Of a stretch of 64,000 nucleotides of DNA, positions 1 through 10,878 are shown piece by piece. The translations under genes and the position numbers were made by a program. The notes under the pieces were generated by a model. It saw only the letters and a program-made list of their open reading frames with translations. It was not told where the DNA came from and made no database searches. The stretch is taken from the NCBI GenBank assembly GCA_963725085.1, contig CAVRXM010000001.1:62001-126000 (forward strand). Reading direction: 5' to 3'. This DNA is from VRUE01 sp963725085. Lineage in GTDB: Bacteria > Actinomycetota > Thermoleophilia > Solirubrobacterales > 70-9. The first letter of the stretch is position 1, and the number at the start of each line of letters is the position of its first letter.

Positions 1-3000
1 AAGAACATCCGCCCGTCCTCTGCCAGATTTAGGCCGAAGTCCGCGAGTTCGGTATCGACCGCATTGCTTGGGCCACACGACACGCATTCAAGTTCATCGC
101 CGTCGGATTCATACCGATAGATCTCGTTGTTGCCGTGATTAGCAGCCCCCGTCAATGGCAAAAGCGATTCGAACGCCGCATAGTCACCATTAGGCGTGAC
201 CTGAAAGTCTCCGAAACTGTGGGTTGCCGTGCGCTGCACGCCGTCGACCACACCTTGCTGATCGATTGGCTGGTAAGGCGGAATGACATAGCCGAACTCG
301 GTGATCGATTGCTTTCCGCTCGTAGCAAAGACATGGTGGTTGCTTGCCCTCACCGCGACGCCGGTCGAGCTCGAGAGCGCGCCACCCAAGGTCGCAACCG
401 GCACGCCGGTCGAGTCAAAGACTTTGACAATCGTCCCGGTATCGGCATACACGTCGCCTGTTGCTGGATCGGTCGACACGGCCGTAACTTCAGTCGTGAA
501 TAATTCAGGCGTTGGTTCAGGCGGCGTCCCTGTTGTGAATTCTGATGCGGAATAGGCACCGAGAGCTCTTTCACCTTCGATATGCCCGACGTAGACCCGA
601 CCCGCGTTCGCCGCAACATCACAGGTGCCCGAAAATGAACCGGTTGCCACCGCGCCGGAGTAGTCGGCCTCGGTCACGGGGTCTGCCCCTGGGGTGTATC
701 TCCATACATGGCCGAAGTAGTCGCCGATATACAGCGAGCCATTCGACTGATCAACGGCAACCCCACAGGCAAGCCCGAATTCACCGTCGGCGTCCCCGCT
801 CCCTGTGAGGGTTCCCAAATGTGCACCGCTGGGTGCGAAGACGTCGACTCTGCTTTCGAAACAGCAGGCCGCGCTCACCACGTAGATATCCCCATCCGTG
901 GCTCCTCCGGAATTGTCTATGGCAACCTGCGCTGTTCCTTCGATCGCCCAGCTGAACCCAGTGAGTTCGTTTGTGCCGGCATCGGGGCCTGCCGTGAAGT
1001 TGTGGGGTTCGCCGTTCGGCAGGAGCCGGTAGACCGTTCCGCTTTCGAGCTCGGGAACATAGACATCTCCACTGGATTGATCGACTGCGACGCCTTCCGG
1101 GGTTTTAAAACTGTTCCCGAAGCTCGCATCGACAACGGGGTGTTCGGGCGGCTGCGGTCCGGGCTTGACGAGGCTCGAATCAATCGTTGCGACGAAATGG
1201 GGCGGCTGACCTGGCTGTGCCAGATACAGGTTCGGCTGCCCCGCGACTCCGTTGGCCGAACCGTCAAGCTTCTCGGGGCTGACGAAGAAGACGGTGCCGC
1301 TTCCGGATGCCACGCCAGCACCGCCGGCAAAGGCCACCGTGCTGCAATCGGGGCCGCCCGAGACGACATTCCAGTTGGTGATCGGTTCACAGGAATCGGT
1401 GTTGCCCGTGCCTTCCGTGCCGGTCGATACCCGGTGAACGGTGGCGCTGGATTGGCCGAGGTCGGCCCGGAAGAGATCGGCGCTTTCGTCGGTGTCCTGG
1501 TCTTCGGCGGTGACCACAGGATCCGGGGTGGTGAAGAAGACCTTTCCGCCGTCGTCCGTCATCCCGTTGTAGATGGCACCGCTGGCGCTTTCGAGCACCT
1601 TGATGGAATTCGGACTGTTGCCGACATGCATAAAGAGGTCGTAGTACCGGTTCCCAGCGGCGTCCTCGCCGACAACCTTGCCGATCAGGACACGGCTGCC
1701 GTCCGAGGACACATCCAGCTCGGCTACTTCGCCGGTGATCGGCGTGCCGTTGGGAAGCGTGGAGACTAACTGTGTGGTGTCCGAGCCCAGATCGCGGTCA
1801 TAGATCCACATGCTGCCGCTGTTTGCGGACGCCTCGAACTGCTGGTCTGAAGCAAAGATGAAGTGGGAGCCGTCGTCCGAGAAGTGCTTCCGTGCCTCAC
1901 CGACGGGATTGGCCGCCGGATTCAGGGATCCGGCCATGCCCTTGACCAAGCCGCCGTCAGCCAAGCGCAGCGGGATGTTGCTCGAGCCGTCTTCGAAGCA
2001 CGGATTGCAGATCTGACTACCGGCGAACGCGAAATCTTCGAGGTAGGCATCAGAGCCGGCCAGGGGCGAACCGTACGGTTCGGTGGAAGGAAACCCATTC
2101 GCAGGCAGGCCGACGTACTTCGTCGTCCATCCGTCAGCACCCCTGGTGGCCACGTATGGATCGTGGCCATAGTTCGTCGGGCTCCCACCGATCGGCAAAG
2201 CACCATAGTGGAATGAGTAGAGCACCTTGTCCCGCGCGTCGGGACGGGCATCGAGTGGCGCCTGGCCCGGCAGGAGATCGGATTCCACGTCATAACCGCC
2301 CTGCTCGGCTGCAGACACAAGCTCGTATGCCCGGCAATCCGGCACCAAAGCTGCGCCCGTCTGCTTCCGCACCAGTGCGTTCTCACAGGGGTCGGTCGCC
2401 GGGGGAGGCGGAAATGTCCTGAACGTCTGATCAGGCCCGTTCGTTGTGCCGGCGTCGTTGTGGGCGACGATTCGGTAGTGATAGACGGTGTCCGCCGTGA
2501 GGCCGGTCACGACCTGGGTGAAGCTTTCGGCGGCATCATTCGTTTCGAGCTGCTCGTCCGGTGACGGCGTCGTTGCTCCGTAGACGCCGGCTTCCGTGCC
2601 GTACTCGATGTGATAGCTGGTCATCCCGCCGTTCGGATCGACCGTGAGGCTGAATTGCACTCCGTCAGTATTCACCTTCGAGACACCGGCTTCCACAACC
2701 ATGGGCGGGCCGGAGGCGGTAAACGCGTGGTCCGCGCCCTTCGAGATAACGCCGTTTGCGTTGGCTGCCGTCAGCCTGAAGTGATAGGTGCTTCCCTTCG
2801 CCAGCCCTCCTACGGCAACAGAAACTTCGTTGGCGCCGCTCGCTCCGCCGAAGACCTTGCCCTCGGCACATTCTTCAGTGTGACCGTAGAGCGAGGTCGC
2901 CCCCCATTCGAACTCGCAATCGGTCGTGTCGATTCCGTCTGGATCCACGACTCCATGGAGGACGGCGCTGGTCGGCCCCACATCGGGAACGCCTGTGCTG

Positions 3001-4039
3001 ACCGTCGGTATCTTGATCGGCCCAGTCGGCGAGAAGCTGTCTATGGTCGAAGGGCTCCTGTTGTTCGCCGCGTAGACGGTGTGCGTATGTTCATTGACAG
3101 CAATCCCTCGCGAGTTGCTGAGTCCTGGGTACGCAGGTTCATCCGGCTGGCCGAAGGTATCCAGGAGGCCACCGGTCGGCGTGTAGTGTTTGATGCTGTT
3201 TCCCTCGTCGACGTAAATGTCGTCGTTCGATAGGTCGATCGCGACCGCGGTGGCGGGACCGGGATCGATTTCCCCTAGATATTCGCCGGTGGGGCTGTAT
3301 TTGAGGACCGCAGCCGAGTAATAGGGAGCCAGGGTGTAGAAGTTTCCCTGGGAGTCCATATCGAAGTCACAGAAGCTGCCCGGGCTCGGGTTGACAACCG
3401 TGCCGGTTGCGATTCCCATCGCGTCATACTCGATGATTCCCTGGTTGTACTTGTCGCGCCAGAAGTGCCCATTCGGCCCGACTGCCGCTCCACACACGTC
3501 ACCGGTTTCTTCGATCGGGTATCCCCCGCCTTCAATGGGCGCGCCAGATGGGAGGTATCCATGGATCGGGCCGTACTCGGGAAAGGCGTAGAACTGGCCC
3601 TGGCTTGCCGTTCCCGAGTTGTCGATCTCGAGGTCACCGTAGTAGCCGAAGCTTTGAGGGCTGATCACCGTCTTCGGCGCCAGGGCTCCAAGACCGTCGA
3701 CGCGCCGCTTTCGTTGAACTTGTAGATCCGTTCCGGAAAGGCACTGGACGCCGCGAGAATGTCACCGCTCGATTGGTTGATATCGATCTTCTGGAGCGAG
3801 CCATTTTGGAAGGTTGGGGATTCGATTCCCACCGCATCGCTTCCGTTGATCGAGCCGGTCGGATACGTACCGTTGTACTTCGTCAGTTCGACCGTTTCAG
3901 CAGTGGCCGGCGCCGGGAGGAGCAACATCGACAGCGCACAAAGGCCCGCGGCCATCGAGCCGACTCCCGTAAACCTGGTGGCTGGACCATATGAAAGTTC
4001 TCTCAGCATCGCTTTGGACCTTTTCCTCACAGTCACCAT
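1..4039 (-). CDS. Secreted NHL/Fn3/TolB-like propeller protein, C-terminus outside window
   Basis: Fourth gene of surface operon A; at least 1346 residues are visible. ATG 4039 lies 3 bases after the previous stop; ATG 4009, preceded by AGGAAAAGG, is an alternative. A signal peptide (LCALSMLLLPAPATA) is followed by an NHL-type beta-propeller (about 3890-3050, repeated IAVD..NGxxYV motifs), two fibronectin-III-like modules ending in TYHFRL or VYHYRI strands (about 3020-2420), a linker with CENALVRKQT and CRAYELVS (about 2390-2290), then a TolB-like propeller (motifs such as SDDGSHFIFAS). A second NHL propeller (about 1140-300) interrupts the TolB part, as in the gene at 27392-32486. There is one frame break near 3690, apparently one missing base; from there the frame stays open to base 1. 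The protein is probably exported to the envelope. Ligand and function are unknown. Confidence 0.8.
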
Positions 4040-4042
4040 CGT

Positions 4043-6832
4043 CTACCGCACTGTTCTCGATCGGTTGGGGAGCCCTTGGTCGCGCTTTCGGGAGGCCTTT
4101 CCAGGGCATTCCGTCCGCAGATTTGTCTTGGGGGTCGTCTGCACCCCGTTTTGACCAATCAGCTTGACCGCCGCGGTCCGCTCGGACTCGCAGAGGTCCT
4201 CGCTGTTGACCAGCAGTCCCTTCTTCCCGCCCTGCAGGCTGAGAACAAATTTGTCGACCGCGATATCGGGAATGGACGAGAAGGTCGAGCGGAGGCGGCC
4301 ACCCTTGACCGCATCTATGCGGCCGACCAGCTCGACGTGGAACTGACCCCTCAGGTCGGCGACAAGATCCGGCAGCTTGTGATCCGACGACCTGAGGTAG
4401 ACGGCACCGCTCAGCGGTTCGTCGAGAAGAGGGGTGAAGGCCGTTGCATAGCCAAGCAGGGATCCGGCCGGACATGCGCCTTCCGCGAACAGCGATCTGG
4501 TACACACAGTCCCGATGTGCCCGTTGTCGAGGAGCTCGACGTGAGGCATCGTCACGACTGCCCGTTGCAGATTGGCTTCCCCTTCGCCGGTTCTCAGCAC
4601 AGCCTGGAGAGCTGGGTGGCCGGTGTGCTTGGTCGAGCCACGAAGCTTCAGCGCGAGCTTCGGACCGAATGGGAGTTCGCTGCAGTTGCCCACCTGAAAA
4701 TGCGTGCTCTCGTTGGCAATCGCTCCCTCATCGCCCGGGATCGCAGCTTCCACCGAGAAGGGGTCGCAGTTGGTCGGGTTGATCGTGAAACCAGGACGGT
4801 CGAGATCGACCTGGATCTTTCGCAGTCGGAGCGGGACCCCTTCGAGGATCTGGGGGATCGGATCGGACACGGCCGTAACCTGCACGCTGACCGGATTCAC
4901 GCTGATCGCCACCCTCACCGCCACCGTGCCGAGGTCATACGGTCCCGCCAGGGCCGGTACAGCCACGACCAGGCTGAGCGGCGCCCCTTTGTACGGGCCC
5001 GCCAGATAGACCCTTCCCGAACTGTAGAGCGGATGCGTGCCGGCTCCCGCAGCAGCGACCGCGGTGCCGACCTGACTTGCGGCCGGACAGGCGGGTGTGG
5101 CCCGCTCGACAAGGCCCGAGTAGCTCGGATTGGAAAGCAGATCCAGGGCCGCCTGCGGACAGTACGGAATTCCTCTGAGTGTCGCCGCGAAACCAGAGGG
5201 TGTCTTCACCGAGACACCGGTGATGTTCTGGTCGCCATCCTCTCGATTCAGCCGGAGGGTGAACGGGGTATGCTTACCCGCAGTCGGGTTTTCGGTGCCT
5301 GCCGCGAGCGACGGGTTGAAGGGCCGGTGTGCACCCGGACAGGGGGTGCCGTTCGGGCCGGATTCGATGGTGAAGTAGCTGGTTGAATTCTGGTTCGTCA
5401 GGGCGCCGTTCCATGGAACGAATTCGCTCACGACTGGATAGGTGCCACACCGAGTAGGTGTTGCCAGCAGACTCCTCTCCGATCCGAAGATGTGCATGGC
5501 GAGCTCCTGCAGCGGCTGCTGCGGAAGGTCCTTGAATTCGATGACGAGCTGTCCGGTGTGTGGGTCGGCATCGACCGTTCCCGGGAGCTTCACGTGGGTG
5601 CCGGCCCCGTCCGCCGCTAGAACGAGCCGATACTGTTCGCCGGGCAGGGGCTGCCCCAGGTACATCCCACCGTCGATCGGTTCGGGAAGCGACGCGACGT
5701 CAATGGAAAGAGTGCCGATCTTTGCCGACTCCGGGCATCTGGCAGGCCCGCGCGTTCCGATCCCGGTCTGGTCGTCAGCGCAAGCGACCTTGCCGTCCGC
5801 GGCGTTGGGGTTGATCGAGAACCCCTCGGGCAGGGTGACTCGGCTTGTACGGATCTCCGATGCCGACGGAGTGGTAGGGCTGAGACCCTGCGGCACCTTC
5901 AGGTCGACATCCACTCCCGACGCCGTGTCGGCCTCACTGGTCGTCGGGGTCGCCGAGAGGCTTGGATTGAAGTTCAGCTGATCGCAGCCGGTGGTCGGCG
6001 GCCAAGGTGTTTCGGCGTGGTACTCATCCCCGTTGTAGTATTCGAGATCGGCGCTGAACGTCAACGATTCTCCGCATGTGGTTGGGTTCTGGAGATACGC
6101 CGCCGGAGTGGAGTTCGAGCCGATCCCAGAGACCGTTCCGTCACCGCAAGCCGCAAGGACACCACATTCCCCAAAGCTCTGCAGCGGCGTGATGAATCTG
6201 TAGAAGTCGTTCACCGGATCTGCTGGTACCCCCCAGAGTTCGAACCCGAGCCGGGGGAACATGAGGACGTGGACGATCGGTGCGCTGACCGAGTCGAGTC
6301 CATAGTCACTCTCCGTTCGCCCCGAGAGGTCGATCAGCACAGGGAATCCGACGAGAGGGAAGATGAACCCGACCTGGCCTGCCTGATCTGGATGGGTGAC
6401 CAGGTTGTAAAGCGGCATGTGAAAAGTGAATCCGGTTTCCGGTTCGCCCGCTTCGACCATCCCTATCTGCGACTCAACCGGGCAGTTGGCCACGCTGAAG
6501 GCGCTCAGGTCACATTTGGGCGCAGCGTGGGGGTCGCCAATGAAGCCGGTTGGAAAGTGAAATGAAACCTGTCGAGGATCGTCGCAATAGCATGGATCTG
6601 CGGGTTCGTCCAAGCGGAATTTGTAGGTGATGGAAAAGTGGGCATTCGGATGCCCGCCGGCCTGGGTCGTGCTCGTCGACGCCGTCAGTTCGTCGATTCC
6701 GGTGGCGGCCGAAGCCGGTGCGGCAAACACGGTCACCATTGCCGCCATCGCGATCAGGATCGCGCAGACGGCCGGCGCCAGCCCTGACCGCCCCGGCCGC
6801 CGAGCAAGCGCGTTCAAATGACTCGACCCCAT
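4043..6832 (-). CDS. Secreted 929-aa four-module repeat protein (family P2, copy 1)
   Basis: Third gene of surface operon A. ATG 6832 has GGAGG six bases upstream, and a signal peptide follows (AVCAILIAMAAMVTVFAAPASA). I do not recognise a named family. The mature part begins with a QAGGHPN..F module and contains four degenerate modules, each with a Pro-Gly-Phe or similar strand, one Cys, then CP..S.(I/V)G: CPVESQIG, CPESAKIG, CPAASQVG and CPAGSLLG. Modules are followed by a VYL/MYL..P strand and often by LLATPTRC or LLVNSEDLC. The paired cysteines could form a disulfide in each module. The C-terminus is basic. Close paralogs are at 32489-35233 and 24520-27360. The frame is open from 7597 only because a frame break in the upstream gene joins them; the real start is 6832. 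A structural envelope role is inferred from export and repeats. Confidence 0.85.
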   Translation of the reverse strand: MGSSHLNALARRPGRSGLAPAVCAILIAMAAMVTVFAAPASAATGIDELTASTSTTQAGGHPNAHFSITYKFRLDEPADPCYCDDPRQVSFHFPTGFIGDPHAAPKCDLSAFSVANCPVESQIGMVEAGEPETGFTFHMPLYNLVTHPDQAGQVGFIFPLVGFPVLIDLSGRTESDYGLDSVSAPIVHVLMFPRLGFELWGVPADPVNDFYRFITPLQSFGECGVLAACGDGTVSGIGSNSTPAAYLQNPTTCGESLTFSADLEYYNGDEYHAETPWPPTTGCDQLNFNPSLSATPTTSEADTASGVDVDLKVPQGLSPTTPSASEIRTSRVTLPEGFSINPNAADGKVACADDQTGIGTRGPARCPESAKIGTLSIDVASLPEPIDGGMYLGQPLPGEQYRLVLAADGAGTHVKLPGTVDADPHTGQLVIEFKDLPQQPLQELAMHIFGSERSLLATPTRCGTYPVVSEFVPWNGALTNQNSTSYFTIESGPNGTPCPGAHRPFNPSLAAGTENPTAGKHTPFTLRLNREDGDQNITGVSVKTPSGFAATLRGIPYCPQAALDLLSNPSYSGLVERATPACPAASQVGTAVAAAGAGTHPLYSSGRVYLAGPYKGAPLSLVVAVPALAGPYDLGTVAVRVAISVNPVSVQVTAVSDPIPQILEGVPLRLRKIQVDLDRPGFTINPTNCDPFSVEAAIPGDEGAIANESTHFQVGNCSELPFGPKLALKLRGSTKHTGHPALQAVLRTGEGEANLQRAVVTMPHVELLDNGHIGTVCTRSLFAEGACPAGSLLGYATAFTPLLDEPLSGAVYLRSSDHKLPDLVADLRGQFHVELVGRIDAVKGGRLRSTFSSIPDIAVDKFVLSLQGGKKGLLVNSEDLCESERTAAVKLIGQNGVQTTPKTNLRTECPGKASRKRDQGLPNRSRTVR

Positions 6833-6860
6833 GCTTTCCGCCTCCTTGTAGCTCCTGCGG

Positions 6861-9800
6861 CTAACCACGGCTCCGTCCCCCGTCACCGTTGCCATGGCGC
6901 CTGCCGTGCCGCCGCCCGTGACGCTTCTTCTTATGTCCCCTGCCGTGCTTGCCCTTCTTGGAAGACGGCGGCCGCGCGTTGCCGGTGGCGCCGAGTTCAC
7001 CTTCCGTTCCGATCCCCTGCACAGCGGGAGTCGGATTGCCGGGGCCGTGGCACTCGTCGGCAGCGCGCACGGCGCGAATTCGGGGGCCGAATCGAAGCCG
7101 CCGCCGGTACGTGCGTCGTAGAACTTGATGAAGGCGCCGTTGTGGTCCTGCGGCACCAGGCTGTCGTATGTAGAGAAGTACACATCAGTTCCGTCGGCGC
7201 TGACCGACTCGAGCCCCGTCCGCGCTTTCGGGAGTTCGAGAATGTTCTGGACCGCACTGCCGCCCGTGAAATCACGGGATCCAGTTCCCGAACTGATCAG
7301 CTGCGGCCGCCCGCCCACGAACTCGTAGACATCGATGATTCCTTCGTCGACGTCCCTCGCAACGAGCGAATCTTTCGTGTTAAAGAACACCCGTCCGTCG
7401 TTCGACATGAAGGGCCCGCTCTGGCCGGCCGTGACGCTCGCGGTGGGCGGAAGACCATCTGGTCGGCATGAGGCGCAGAGCAGGGAGCTGGTGTCTGCGT
7501 TGTACGCATACATCTCCCGATAGCCATGGCTGTCGTAGCCGGTCAGATTCGCAGCCGTCAGAAAGCCGGCATGGGCGCCATCCGGAGAGATCTGCATCCG
7601 GTCGATCTCGGTCCCGGGATCAAGCGTCGCGACGAGGCGCGCGGCACCGTTCCGGTAGACGTAGAGATTCCGAGCATCCTTGATACCGGGCCGTTCGGGA
7701 TCGAGCGATTCCGGCGAATAGAAGTATGCATCGCCGGAGTTGCTCGCGATGTAGTCGTCTATCGCGGGAACGCTGACGAACCCGAACGGATTTCCGCGTT
7801 CGGTCGTCAGTGGAATCGCTCCACATCCCGCGCTGCCGGCCCATGAGGGGCCGCATGAGGTGTCATTGCCGGCGCCGTTCCCCTGCGACAGCCGCGTCAG
7901 CGCGCCTCCACTTTCTCCCTCTTCCCAGCGGTAGATATCCAGGCTGTGATCGGTGTCGTCGGAGGTCAGCTGGGTGCCGAATCGAAAATAACCTTCGACC
8001 CATTTCGGGCCATCCCAATGAATTTCGCATCCCCCTGCGTTATGTCGTAGGTGATTGCATCATCGACCCGCAGGTACAGGTGCACGGGACCGTCGACCCC
8101 TTTGACCTGCATCAGAATGTGCGAGCCGTCCCCCGATATCGCTGGGAATTCGATGTATTCGCGCGGCGCGTTCGCACGCTCCTGCGAACATCACTTCCGG
8201 CGGGCGTTTTCGAGATATCGTGACCGTCTTGTCGGCGATTTGGTTGTCATAGGCCGAGCCCGGAGCACCGACGACCCCACCGGGGGCGAATGCGTAGTTC
8301 AGTTTCGAAAAGGCGAAATGGGCGAAATCGCCTGAGAGGGCTTCGTCGCCATACTGGTTTCCGATTTCGTGTCCGCCACCGGGGACGCTGTTGACGTTGG
8401 TTGGCAGCACCCCCATGCGCTGGCCCTTCCAGCTGTACAGGCCGGCCTGAGTTTCGACGGGAACCGATTCGTAGTGATAAATCGGATCACCATCGTTGTG
8501 ATCGATGCACATATCCATGGAATCCGAACAGCGATGGCGGGCAGCCAGCAAAGCTTCTTTGCCGGTCGAGCCTGGGAGAGTGGTGACCCATCCAGTGTTC
8601 GTCCGGGTAGCCATGTAGAGATCGAACACGGAGTTCGTTCCGTACAGGGTCGATGCCTCCCCACCCCGCGTAAAAGGTGAAGCGCGCGGGACTGGTCGAC
8701 AGGCCCGTGTTGACGGTCCACAGGTTTCCGTATCTGACCAGACACCCAGTACCCGCGCACCCGGAACTTAGGCTGACTCCCCAGATCGCGTCGCTCGGCT
8801 GCATCAGAATCGAACCCGCGTTTTCCGGAGAGACGAGCTCGTATGCGCGGCAGTCCGGCAGGTAGCTGCTGCCGGTCTGCTGGCGGACGTGCCCGTTCGG
8901 GCAGCTGGGCGGTGCGAAGTCGAAGGTCGTATCGGGGCTCTCCCGGGTGCCCCACTGATTAGTCGCGACCACACGGAAGTGATAGGTGACATCGCTCTGC
9001 AAATCCGCAATGTGCTGAGACACCGCCTGCGACCCGACGCCCGCGCCGATATCCTCGTCGGGCTGCGGCACGACGCTCCCGTAGTCGGGGTTGTCCCGTA
9101 TTCGAACTGGTATGTCGTGTCGTATCCCGTCGGGGCGATCCGCGCGTTCAGTGTAGCCGTTCCGTTCAGCACTTCCGTCGCGGTAACGCCTGCGACGTCG
9201 GGTGGCGAGGCCGTCCTGAACGACTCGTCCGTCCCGTAGGTGGTCCCCAGTTCGTTGACGGCCACGACGCGGTAGTGAAAGGTTTTCCCCGAGGAAGCCC
9301 ATCGAGGTCAACCGCCACATCCTTTACCCCCGGGGTCGAGCCGGCGTCTGCCATCTGCGTCCGTTGGCCGTATTCCGCGTCAAGCCCGTATTCGAAGTAG
9401 TAATTCGTGTCGCTGTTGTCCGGATCAAACGAACCGTTCAGCGTTGCGTGGTGGGGTTCGAGGCCCGTTGCGGGTTTCGTATGCAGCTTCACGACCGCGA
9501 CCGGCGTCACCGTCCTGTTGACGCCGTTGTTGGTGCCGTTCGCATTGCCCGCATGGACCCGGTAGCTGTAGGCCGTGCCGGTTGCCAGGCCGGGCAGCGT
9601 CGCCGTCACTTCGGTCGAAGATCCCGAGTAGGGAAGGGTTTCCGTGCTGGTGCACGGCACCGAGTTGCCATATGACTGCGACGTGCCGTATTCGAATTCG
9701 CAGGTGGTGATTTCCGGGCCGCCCGAGCGATCGACCCGGCCGGTGACCACGGCTTCGGTATGACCGACATCGTCGATTTCCGGGCTCCGGGTGACCATGT

Positions 9801-10878
9801 CGGGGAGAATCTGGCCCGATGCGAATTTGACGATGTTGTCGCCCTGGGCGACATACACTTCACGGCTATCGGTTATCGCAAGCGTTTGTGATGAGCCGGT
9901 GAGCGTGCCTTCTCCGAAGTTCGGTCCGTCCTTGTATGCCAGCTCTTCGGCGTCGCCGTTGCTGAACACTTCGACACGGTTGCCGCGATTGACGAGAATG
10001 TCGTCGTCGGTCGGGTCGACATCAAAGCCCCTGACGTTGTCGACGACGAAGGGATCTGGGAACACGAAGGGCGACGGTTCGGGGGCAAACGGGAGGCCGA
10101 GTTCTTCTGCGTCCGCCTGGTGCAGCACGTTGAAGTAGGGTCCGAAGGCCGTGTGCTCGACCTTTCTCAGTTCGCTCCCGCCACCGAGACCGAAGGTGGC
10201 GCTTGCGTACCACACCGCCCCAGTCGAGTCGGCCTTCACGTACTCGTCGCCATTACCGCCGCCGAAGTCGTTGTAGATACGGCCAACCTCGTGGAATCCT
10301 TCGTCGTACTCCGCAATTCTGTTGCTGACCCCAACGTAGATATGGCCGTTCGAACCGACATCTACCCCACACACACATACGTTGAGGTAGACGGGCAGCT
10401 CCGCGTACCATTCGCCTGAGGGTTTGAAGAATGCAAGCGTTCCACCCTGCGACTTGTCTCCCAACATGATGAATGCGCCGTTGTTGCTCCCGCCGGAGTT
10501 GTCGACCGCAATGTGGTTGACGAATCCGTAGCCGATGTCGTGATCGAAGGCGGCGGGGTTGTAGAGGATCTTGTTCCCTTCCAGATATGGCTCGCTCGCG
10601 GTGAAGGGAGCCGGAGTCCCGTTGAGGTGGAAGCGACGGATCATCCGCGAGCCGTACCCTTCGCCGAGGAAAGCCCCGCAGGCCACATACACGTAGCCGT
10701 TGGTTTCCTCCACAGCTATGTCATCTATGTCGCCGGGTTCGCAGCTGGTCGCGAACTGAGACGCAAAGGGATGGGTGAGGGCGGCTGAGGCCGAGGCGGC
10801 CAACAACGCCCAGGAGATGAGCAAGAAGGACGCCGCGGCCAAAAGGGCTCGCAAGAGCCTTGAGCGCTGGTGATTCAT
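6861..10878 (-). CDS. Secreted NHL/Fn3/TolB-like propeller protein with basic tail (frame-broken)
   Basis: Second gene of surface operon A, about 1339 residues. ATG 10878 overlaps the previous stop by four bases (ATGA), suggesting translational coupling. Signal peptide (LLISWALLAASASAA), NHL propeller (about 10790-9780), three Fn3-like modules (about 9770-8930), the CPNGHVRQQT and CRAYELVSPE linker (about 8900-8830), a TolB-like propeller (8800-7090), then AADECHGPG and a Lys/Arg/His-rich tail (6980-6861). The frame is broken near 9300, 9075, 8650, 8190, 8000 and 7070, but the protein sequence resumes cleanly each time and aligns with the intact paralog at 35226-39803, so I treat it as one gene. 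It could be a true pseudogene; raw-read inspection would decide. Confidence 0.75.

Noticed and set aside
4076..5386. 436-aa open frame on the plus strand
   Set aside because: It is antisense to the clear 929-aa P2 gene; its Arg-rich translation has no family-like motifs and no SD. Long antisense frames are expected at this GC content.
4043..7597. Single 1184-aa fusion of propeller C-terminus and P2 protein
   Set aside because: The join follows a frame break near 7070; the natural end of the upstream protein (basic tail to 6861) and a signal peptide with SD at 6832 are both present.
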